Shown in pieces: positions 1 through 5,853 of a stretch of 6,938 nt of DNA (within the stretch, counting starts at the first letter, position 1; each line of letters begins with the position of its first letter). Origin of the DNA: Caryophanales bacterium UBA1744 (GTDB taxonomy: Bacteria > Bacillota_I > Bacilli_A > RFN20 > CAG-826); the NCBI GenBank assembly GCA_002314915.1, contig DCHU01000037.1, positions 1-6,938 on the forward strand, read 5' to 3'. Position numbers and translations under genes: made by a program. Under the pieces are notes generated by a model, which worked only from the letters and a program-made list of their open reading frames with translations, ran no database searches and was not told the DNA's origin.

Positions 1-1019
1 GCGTTATCTAGAGCGTTTCCAAATATGGAGTTGATGTCCATAACCGAGAAGTGGCTAATCAATTGGCCGTTTATGTTGTAAGTCAGCTTGATTCCTTCCT
101 TTTCACAGGCGATGCTTTTTTCTGTAAGGATTGTGTCTAGCGTATCGTTTCCGCATCTTGCGAATTTCCTGTATTTGGAAATCATCTCATTGATGTCCTT
201 CATGACCTCTGGATCCATGTTGTTGTCCTTCTCAATCCTGTGAATCTGATGTTTAAGATCGTGCAAACGGATGTTCATCAACTCAATGACGTTCTGCAAT
301 GACTCATACTGACGCAAACGGCTTTTGGATAACTCTGCCGCAATTGTTGATCTTGCCGAGTAGTAAGAAATCGACTGAATCAAATAAACAGAAAGACAGC
401 AAATCGTATCCATTAAGACGAACAACAGATAGAAAGGTCTGGTTACGTCGGCTCTGTAGTATTCAAAGACCTGCCATATGAGAATACAGAGAGAGAACAG
501 AATGATTGAACATACAACGACTGGCCCAGGCTGAAGTTTTTGATAATCCTTTGGGTCTTGCCTATAGGAAAAGAGATAGAACAGGGCGAGTGCCACTATG
601 CCGAACACCGCTCCATACAAAACATTGCCCCAAATATCGCCTACATATGCGGATGTGAGTTCTCTTATACAGTCTGATAATGTGTAACAAACGTGTTGGG
701 CTATGGTTCCACCAATCATGCAATAAACCGTCGTAAGCATTGATTCATCGAAAATAAACAACGCAAAACCGAAACAACTGAAATACAAAACGACGTAGAT
801 TACTATTTTTGTTGTCAGGTAATTCAATGGAACGACTTTTCTTATGTAGCTGAACAGCGCAAGGAATACAACGGCCGCAACTAATCGTAACCAGAATTTT
901 TTTCTCCGTTTTAATTTGAATGTAAAAAGCCCTAAACAAAGGAGCAACTCAACGACCAATCCGTAAATTGTTAGAAATGAATCAAGGGGCATAATGTGAC
1001 AATAATTATAACCTTTCAT
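1..1019 (-). CDS. AgrC-like (HPK10/GHKL) membrane sensor histidine kinase, partial (C-terminus beyond left edge)
   Basis: Read on the minus strand, this is one open frame of about 339 codons that runs off the left edge. With the ATG at 1019 as residue 1, about six or seven hydrophobic segments (near 17-35, 43-59, 71-91, 95-113, 131-152, 167-184, 195-218) form a polytopic sensor domain. A helical linker follows. An H-box, LHDLKHQI, at 252-259 makes His253 the likely phosphoacceptor. Then comes the helix DTLDTILTEK (292-301), typical of this family, and the N-box start GNALDN (334-339) of a GHKL ATPase domain. The rest of the ATPase is cut off. In this family the protein autophosphorylates on His and passes the phosphate to a LytTR response regulator, often in response to a peptide. 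No regulator or peptide gene is visible here. The start is uncertain: ATGs at 1019 and 992 are in frame and neither has a convincing Shine-Dalgarno; an in-frame stop lies at 1046-1044. The ligand is unknown. Confidence 0.88.
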   Translation of the reverse strand, partial: MKGYNYCHIMPLDSFLTIYGLVVELLLCLGLFTFKLKRRKKFWLRLVAAVVFLALFSYIRKVVPLNYLTTKIVIYVVLYFSCFGFALFIFDESMLTTVYCMIGGTIAQHVCYTLSDCIRELTSAYVGDIWGNVLYGAVFGIVALALFYLFSYRQDPKDYQKLQPGPVVVCSIILFSLCILIWQVFEYYRADVTRPFYLLFVLMDTICCLSVYLIQSISYYSARSTIAAELSKSRLRQYESLQNVIELMNIRLHDLKHQIHRIEKDNNMDPEVMKDINEMISKYRKFARCGNDTLDTILTEKSIACEKEGIKLTYNINGQLISHFSVMDINSIFGNALDN

Positions 1020-1152
1020 CTCATTTTTAACGAGTGATTCATCTTACCAAACGGGTTCAAAAACCAGCAAAATAGGACAAAACATCATTTTTATTCTTGC
1101 CGTTGATATGATTGAAACAACCAAATCCACACACATCCAACAAGGATTGCGA

Positions 1153-1224
1153 CCTCTATTTTTAGACTAAAGAGGCGCTCGCTCATCTGTGAGTAAGTTG
1201 AAGCGAGTGGTGGTCCAATTACTC
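1153..1224 (+). promoter_or_regulatory. Dyad-rich region upstream of the GH3 gene, possible structured 5' leader or operator
   Basis: Several short inverted repeats lie end to end. CCTCT (1153-1157) pairs with AGAGG (1171-1175) around an 11-bp near-palindrome TTTAGACTAAA (1161-1171). CGCTCGCT (1176-1183) pairs with AGCGAGTG (1202-1209) with one G-T wobble. Inside that loop CTCA (1182-1185) pairs with TGAG (1190-1193). GAGT (1205-1208) can pair with ACTC (1221-1224). The last three overlap, so they are mutually exclusive. I see no convincing -35/-10 pair for the plus-strand gene in 1020-1258, so whether these are transcribed is unknown. They could be a 5'-UTR fold, a regulator binding site, or chance. 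Confidence 0.3.
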
Positions 1225-1245
1225 AAAAACGAATTTCTAAACCAT

Positions 1246-1252
1246 AAGGAGG
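1246..1252 (+). promoter_or_regulatory. Ribosome binding site of the GH3 gene
   Basis: AAGGAGG lies six bases before the ATG at 1259. It is a near-perfect Shine-Dalgarno and fixes the start. It argues against an overlapping GTG-started frame at 1189 in another register. Confidence 0.9.
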
Positions 1253-1258
1253 AATCAA

Positions 1259-4200
1259 ATGAAGTTCAAAAACAAAAGACAAAGTCTTTTGAAAGTCGCT
1301 TCTCCATTCATGGTGGCTGCTTTAGCATGCGCACCTATGGTTGCAGCTCTTTCATCTCGCAGCATTTCAGTTGCAGAAGCCGCAAACGGCGGTTATGCAA
1401 AACCAGCTTATGCTACTGAACAAGAAGCAAAAGACGCAGCCCAGGATATCAACATCCAGTTGACCGCTGAAGGTTCCGTTCTCTTGAAGAACAAAGACGC
1501 TGCTTTACCACTTAATAAAGCAACGCAGAAAGTCACAGTGTTCGGTGCATCAGCAAGCTCATTACAGGGCGGCACAGGAAACGTCGCAACATATTTAGGC
1601 GATGACGGATTTACAGTAAATCCTACAATCATGACCGAAACAGCAGCCGCAGCAGAAGGCGCTTCAGTTGGAGAATACTCCGACGTTGCTGTCGTCGTTC
1701 TCAAGAGAGGCGGAGGTGAAGGTTCTGACCTTGCAGTTAAGACATCAGAAGTAGCTGCAGATGCAACCGAGAATAACGGTTGGGAGCACGAAGCACTCGC
1801 AAAAGGATCAGATGACACTGAATACAAGCACAACCAGATGCTTACCGCAGCTGAAATCGCAATGATCAATGTCGCAAAAGCACAATGCGAGAAAGTTGTT
1901 GTCTTACTCAACACTTCAAACGCAATGGAAATGTTCAATTTACAGAACGACGCAGACATTGACTCCATCATGTTCATTGGACGTCCAGGTGCAAACGGAT
2001 TAAGAGCTATTCCAAAGCTCCTCTCAGGTGAGGTTTGCCCTTCAGGTAAGCTTGCTGATACATGGGATAAGGATTTCACATCAAACCCAACTTGGTATAA
2101 CTCAATCGCAAACGTCCAGAACCAGGCTGGAACAAACAGCTATGTCACACCAGACGGAAAAGCAGCAACAAAAACCGTCGCAACACATGGTATCGATTAC
2201 AGCGAAGATATTTACCTCGGATATAAATACAGCGAAACAATCTATGAGGAAATCGTTTCAGGTAACCTCTCATATGTTGGAAAGAAACTTCAGAAAACAA
2301 CAACCCCTGGCGGTCTCGCTCAGGCAGATGAGTGGTATCAGGACAATGTCGTATATCCATTCGGCTCGGGCTTATCCTACACAACATTCAATATTGGAAC
2401 ACCTGTCTTAAGCCGTTCAAATCTCTCAGCAGCTCAGGTCAACTCAACACACGTTGCTTCTGGTGCTGATATCGAAGCTGAAGTTAAGACAATCGATGTC
2501 ACTGTTCAGGTAACAAATACAGGAACAGTCGCAGGCAAGGAAGTTGTTCAGATTTATTCAAAGGCTCCATACACACACGGAGGAATTGAAAAATCAGCAG
2601 TTGTTCTTATCGGATACGCAAAGACAAACCTCTTGCAGCCAGGAAAATCACAGACATTAACAATCACAGTTAATCTCCAGGATATGGCTTCATACGACTA
2701 TGCAGATGCAAACAGCAACTCATTCAAGGGATATGAGTTAGAAGCGGGCGCATACTCAATCATTGCAGCCAACACATCACACTGCTCACAGTCAGAAAAC
2801 AAGGCAACATTAACAATTGCTGATGACGCTAAACTCGAGTTGGATGATTTCTCAGGAAATCAGGTTGAGAATCTCTTCTCATCAGGAAGATCACAGTCAC
2901 TCCGTACAAACAACAATGACTGGAATGGTGATGGTGTCATTGATGGCGAAGACAAGATGTTCACAGAAGAACAGGTCCTCCTTTCAAGAAAAGATATGGT
3001 CGGCACAAAGCCAGCCGGTCTCAAGACCAACATCGTTGATGAAGAGGGTCATGTATTAGAGAACTTACCAGAATTCAGCGAAACAGCAACATACAACATC
3101 GGAGATGCTGTCAAAGTCACAACAATTACAACCGGTGTCACAGGTGGATCTGAAGTTAAATACTACAAGTTCACATCCGCTCACGCTGCAGGCGCATTCA
3201 GTGAAGCTGAAGTTGAGCCATTAACCGGTTCATTCAGCGGTGGATATGTCGTTACACAGAAGTTCGCTGATTTAATCGATTACTACGCAGGATATCAGCT
3301 CAACACATGGAAAACACAGTATGCATATTTCGATGTATCCGTTGATTACAAACAGAACGATCTCATTGGTATCGCAGATTCAAAAACAGTTGTCAAAGCA
3401 ACCAAAGACATGGCAGCCCCAAGAGAGGTTACATTAACCGGAGACTTCTCAACAATTAACGAGTATGTCCGTTATGGCGGAACAGTCTATAAGATCACAA
3501 AGGCTCTCGATCTTCTTGAGTTCGAAATCAACTCTGGAGTAGATGGAAAGGCCAGCAAGGATTATCCAGCTGGAGCGTATGTCACATACCAGTCAACAAA
3601 CAGCAGAACAGGCGTAGTGTCAACCAGCAACGTCCGAACAACGACAGCAGTTAAGCAAGGCACATCATTCAGCACAAGAAGCAACTGCACGGCTGTCAAC
3701 GCTTCAATGAGAATCGTCACAAGCGGAGACAACGCAAACGCAGAAGTCGTTTCAGCAGAGGATTACTTAGCATTATTCACCGTTAATGCAGGAATCGAAA
3801 ACGTTGGTAGCTATTTATATAGCGACAAACTCTTCACAGACGATGTCAACGGATATCTCGGCAATAACAACGGCTACGATGTCACAAGAGAAATGATGGA
3901 AGGCTGGTCTCAGATTGCTGATACAGCAGCACAGACCGCAGCTAAGGAAGCAGCAGGCGATTCATGGATCCTCTTCAATGATATGAACGGAATCGACTAC
4001 TATGCTCCAGAATACAAGATCACTTCTGGCAAACTTGCTGGATTAACCAACAAGACAGCTTGGAGAAAGTTCATGAACCAATGGACATGGAACGACTTCT
4101 TCACAGCTTGCTGGTACGGCGGTAACAACGGTAACGCTGTTGCTAACTTAGGCATCCCAGTCGGTGGTGTCGCAGACTCACCAACATCCTTCAACGGAAC

Positions 4201-5737
4201 ATACACATGGTGCTGCAACACAACAATCGCTCAGACATGGAACACCGAACTCGGCTTCAAGCAGGGCCAGGTCACAGCATCAATGGGCTTATTCAAGAAC
4301 ATCAATACTGCAACAAAGAGAGAGCAGTGGTTAAACCCAGCAATCAACACACACAGAACTCCATTCTCAGGACGTAACAATGAGTACTACTCATCAGACG
4401 GCTTCCACGCAGGATGGATGGCAGCATCTGTTGTCAAAGGCATCCAGTCATGCGGTGTTGGCTCACACTTAAAGCACATGTTCCTCAACGACCAGGAAAC
4501 AAACCGTAACTCAGGCGACTTAATGGCATGGGTTTCAGAGCAGGCAATCCGTGAAGTCTACGTCAAGCCATTCCAGATGGGCATCCAGGAAGGTGGAGCT
4601 GAAGGCGCAATGTCAGCATTCGCTCGTATCGGCGCAGTCCCAACCCCAGTTTCATTCAACATGGTCAAGTCACTTGTCCGTGAAGAATGGGGCGCAACAG
4701 GATTCTTCTTCCATCCAGATATGTATTCACCTCAGGCAAACGTTTCATCAGAAGACTTGATGCTTCGTACAGGCCACAACCACGCTCCAGGTGGAAACAA
4801 CACAACAAACCAGGGAACCGCAGCAAATAACACATATTCAGGACGCTGGGACCCAGATTACGACAACCCATTAACCGGAACAAAGGGCGGTGTCTACATC
4901 GGTAGAAACAACGAAGCAACAGGTCAGGAAATCTACTACTCCAACAACCAGTGGTATGTCGTCCGTGACTCAGCTCTCTTAATGTATAACGAATACGCTA
5001 ACCAGGGCCACTCACAGAACGGAATCACCGTTTCACAGTATGTCTTAGACAACTACTACACAGCATTCGTTGGCGCAAAGACAAAGATCGACCTCGGATT
5101 TGACCAGGTTGACGCTTCACATGAAGCAGTCTATGAGCTCGTTGGCGATCTTCCAGAAGGACTCACCTTCAACTCAGCAACTGGCGTTATCTCTGGAACA
5201 ACAACACAGACAGGATCATTCAACGTTACTATCAACGTTGTCATCGATAGATGGATTAAGGCATCAGCCTCAACAACAATCGTCGTTGGCCACCAGGGAA
5301 TCGCTTCTACAACAGTCAATGAAAATGGCGAATTAATCGTCACATACACAGACGGAACAACCGAGAACCTCGGCGTTGTTAAGGGTGCTGACGGCGCTCC
5401 AGGCGCAGACGGCAAAGACGGTGCCCCAGGCGCAGACGGTAAGGATGGCGCTCCAGGTGCAGACGGCAAAGACGGAAAAGACGGCGTCGATGGCAAAGAC
5501 GGTGCCCCAGGTGCTGACGGTAAGGACGGCAAAGACGGTTCTGACGGACAGCCAGGAGCTCCAGGTGCTGACGGCAAAGACGGTGTCGACGGCAAGGACG
5601 GAAAAGACGGCGTCGATGGCAAGGATGGCCAGGATGCAAAGGGATGCGGCGGATCAATCATCGCATCATCTGCAACCATCGCTGTAGTTGCTGCTGCCGG
5701 ATTAGCAATTGCTGCAAAAGGCAAAAAAGACGAATAA
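1259..5737 (+). CDS. Secreted, surface-anchored, domain-permuted GH3 family glycoside hydrolase with collagen-like stalk
   Basis: 1492 aa. Signal peptide: basic n-region, hydrophobic core 12-31, likely cleavage near AEA at 39-41. GH3 alpha/beta-sandwich, about 62-285: EGSVLLKN (71-78), GGGEGSD (151-157), PSGKLADTW (261-269). FnIII-like domain, about 365-520, with the hallmark YPFGSGLSYTTF (366-377). EF-hand-like loop 554-565, then LSRKDMVGTKP (575-585), a linker typical of permuted GH3s. Unassigned 591-915. TIM barrel, about 920-1260: GIPVGGVADSP (965-975), GRNNEYYSSDG (1038-1048), KHMFLNDQETNR (1072-1083), GFFFHPDMY (1148-1156). He_PIG-like Ig fold, about 1275-1343. Gly-X-Y repeats 1376-1459. 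Membrane helix, about 1466-1486, with tail KGKKDE. GH3 enzymes remove beta-linked sugars from glycan ends; the substrate here cannot be told. Oddities: Pro1153 sits where the nucleophile Asp is expected (Asp1154 follows) and the usual MSSYN motif reads MSAFA (1118-1122), so activity is uncertain. The start is set by AAGGAGG six bases upstream. Confidence 0.93.
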   Translation: MKFKNKRQSLLKVASPFMVAALACAPMVAALSSRSISVAEAANGGYAKPAYATEQEAKDAAQDINIQLTAEGSVLLKNKDAALPLNKATQKVTVFGASASSLQGGTGNVATYLGDDGFTVNPTIMTETAAAAEGASVGEYSDVAVVVLKRGGGEGSDLAVKTSEVAADATENNGWEHEALAKGSDDTEYKHNQMLTAAEIAMINVAKAQCEKVVVLLNTSNAMEMFNLQNDADIDSIMFIGRPGANGLRAIPKLLSGEVCPSGKLADTWDKDFTSNPTWYNSIANVQNQAGTNSYVTPDGKAATKTVATHGIDYSEDIYLGYKYSETIYEEIVSGNLSYVGKKLQKTTTPGGLAQADEWYQDNVVYPFGSGLSYTTFNIGTPVLSRSNLSAAQVNSTHVASGADIEAEVKTIDVTVQVTNTGTVAGKEVVQIYSKAPYTHGGIEKSAVVLIGYAKTNLLQPGKSQTLTITVNLQDMASYDYADANSNSFKGYELEAGAYSIIAANTSHCSQSENKATLTIADDAKLELDDFSGNQVENLFSSGRSQSLRTNNNDWNGDGVIDGEDKMFTEEQVLLSRKDMVGTKPAGLKTNIVDEEGHVLENLPEFSETATYNIGDAVKVTTITTGVTGGSEVKYYKFTSAHAAGAFSEAEVEPLTGSFSGGYVVTQKFADLIDYYAGYQLNTWKTQYAYFDVSVDYKQNDLIGIADSKTVVKATKDMAAPREVTLTGDFSTINEYVRYGGTVYKITKALDLLEFEINSGVDGKASKDYPAGAYVTYQSTNSRTGVVSTSNVRTTTAVKQGTSFSTRSNCTAVNASMRIVTSGDNANAEVVSAEDYLALFTVNAGIENVGSYLYSDKLFTDDVNGYLGNNNGYDVTREMMEGWSQIADTAAQTAAKEAAGDSWILFNDMNGIDYYAPEYKITSGKLAGLTNKTAWRKFMNQWTWNDFFTACWYGGNNGNAVANLGIPVGGVADSPTSFNGTYTWCCNTTIAQTWNTELGFKQGQVTASMGLFKNINTATKREQWLNPAINTHRTPFSGRNNEYYSSDGFHAGWMAASVVKGIQSCGVGSHLKHMFLNDQETNRNSGDLMAWVSEQAIREVYVKPFQMGIQEGGAEGAMSAFARIGAVPTPVSFNMVKSLVREEWGATGFFFHPDMYSPQANVSSEDLMLRTGHNHAPGGNNTTNQGTAANNTYSGRWDPDYDNPLTGTKGGVYIGRNNEATGQEIYYSNNQWYVVRDSALLMYNEYANQGHSQNGITVSQYVLDNYYTAFVGAKTKIDLGFDQVDASHEAVYELVGDLPEGLTFNSATGVISGTTTQTGSFNVTINVVIDRWIKASASTTIVVGHQGIASTTVNENGELIVTYTDGTTENLGVVKGADGAPGADGKDGAPGADGKDGAPGADGKDGKDGVDGKDGAPGADGKDGKDGSDGQPGAPGADGKDGVDGKDGKDGVDGKDGQDAKGCGGSIIASSATIAVVAAAGLAIAAKGKKDE
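2918..2953 (+). other. EF-hand/dockerin-like calcium-binding loop within the GH3 protein
   Basis: Residues 554-565 read DWNGDGVIDGED, matching the Dx[ND]xDGxIDxxD pattern of EF-hand and dockerin loops. There is only one copy. A dockerin would need a duplicated loop-helix unit, so a structural calcium site at the junction between the FnIII-like domain and the rest is more likely than cohesin binding. Confidence 0.6.
5384..5635 (+). repeat. Collagen-like Gly-X-Y tandem repeat, 28 uninterrupted triplets
   Basis: Gly occupies every third residue from 1376 to 1457 with no break. A 9-residue unit, GAPGADGKD, recurs as an imperfect 27-base DNA repeat, mixed with GKD and GVD triplets. The X and Y positions are rich in Lys, Asp, Ala and Pro. 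Bacterial collagens lack hydroxyproline and are usually stabilised by such charged triplets. The likely role is a trimerising, rod-like stalk that lifts the enzyme off the cell surface. It is preceded by the linker DGTTENLGVVKG, a type often found before collagen-like repeats in Bacillota. Confidence 0.93.
5636..5737 (+). other. C-terminal Cys-containing membrane anchor of the GH3 protein
   Basis: After the last triplet come AKGCGGS, a hydrophobic helix of about 21 residues rich in Ala, Ile and Val, and the basic/acidic tail KGKKDE. There is no LPXTG motif. The order of short motif, helix and charged tail is that of a sorting or retention signal. The single Cys1463 next to the helix could form interchain disulfides at the base of a trimer or be a processing site. 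Confidence 0.65.
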
Positions 5738-5776
5738 ATCAGCCAAATTCGCTAAATAAAGCGTAACTAGGCACAT

Positions 5777-5811
5777 TCTCCGGTGCGTCTGAAATGGCGT
5801 ACCGGAGATTT
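5777..5811 (+). terminator. Hairpin after the GH3 gene, weak intrinsic terminator or processing site
   Basis: TCTCCGGT (5777-5784) pairs perfectly with ACCGGAGA (5801-5808). The stem extends inward by GCGTC (5785-5789) against GGCGT (5796-5800), with two G-U wobbles, around a TGAAAT loop: 13 bp in all. The 3' side is followed by only TTTAT, a short U-tract, so termination may be partial and some readthrough into the lipoprotein gene is plausible. It starts 40 bases after the stop codon. Confidence 0.6.
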
Positions 5812-5816
5812 ATGGA

Positions 5817-5839
5817 TAGTGGGACCACATTTTCCACTA
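5817..5839 (+). promoter_or_regulatory. Hairpin abutting the lipoprotein Shine-Dalgarno
   Basis: TAGTGGGA (5817-5824) can pair with TTCCACTA (5832-5839), with one G-U wobble (5823 with 5833) and a seven-base loop. It ends two to four bases before the GGAGG at 5843-5847. It could affect ribosome access or protect a processed 5' end. This is inferred from base pairing only. Confidence 0.35.
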
Positions 5840-5842
5840 CGA

Positions 5843-5847
5843 GGAGG
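5843..5847 (+). promoter_or_regulatory. Ribosome binding site of the lipoprotein gene
   Basis: GGAGG lies six bases before the ATG at 5854, the same spacing as in the GH3 gene. It fixes the start and places the Lys-rich signal peptide at the N-terminus. Confidence 0.88.
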
Positions 5848-5853
5848 AATAAC

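Noticed and set aside
299..481. Plus-strand frame of 60 codons over the kinase
   Set aside because: Antisense to the kinase linker and last membrane segments, no ribosome binding site, no recognisable protein features.
745..939. Minus-strand frame of 64 codons within the kinase region
   Set aside because: A different frame of the same strand encodes the kinase, with consistent membrane segments, H-box and N-box; this one is a shadow.
1005..1010. TATAAT on the minus strand as a -10 element giving a near-leaderless kinase mRNA starting at 992
   Set aside because: No acceptable -35 at 16-18 bases, and the region is AT-rich, so the match may be chance; kept only as a reason for doubt about the 1019 start.
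1189..1419. Plus-strand GTG-started frame overlapping the GH3 start
   Set aside because: No Shine-Dalgarno before the GTG; it runs through the GH3 signal peptide in another frame and yields a low-complexity, Ser/Arg/Cys-rich product.
1408..2079. Minus-strand open frame of 223 codons inside the GH3 gene
   Set aside because: It is fully antisense to clear GH3 sandwich motifs, has no Shine-Dalgarno, and its composition reflects the codon bias of the sense gene.
2918..2953. Full dockerin domain linking the enzyme to a cellulosome
   Set aside because: Only one calcium loop is present and the expected second copy is missing.
5384..5635. Tandem DNA repeat as a possible CRISPR-like or mobile array
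   Set aside because: The repeat is in frame, encodes perfect Gly-X-Y, and has no spacer structure.
5376..5687. Plus-strand frame of about 100 codons over the collagen region
   Set aside because: Out-of-frame shadow of the repeat with no start signal.
5131..5724. Minus-strand open frame with repeated PSLPSAPGAP sequence
   Set aside because: It is the reverse-strand image of the Gly-X-Y repeat; the repetitive tract keeps several frames free of stops.
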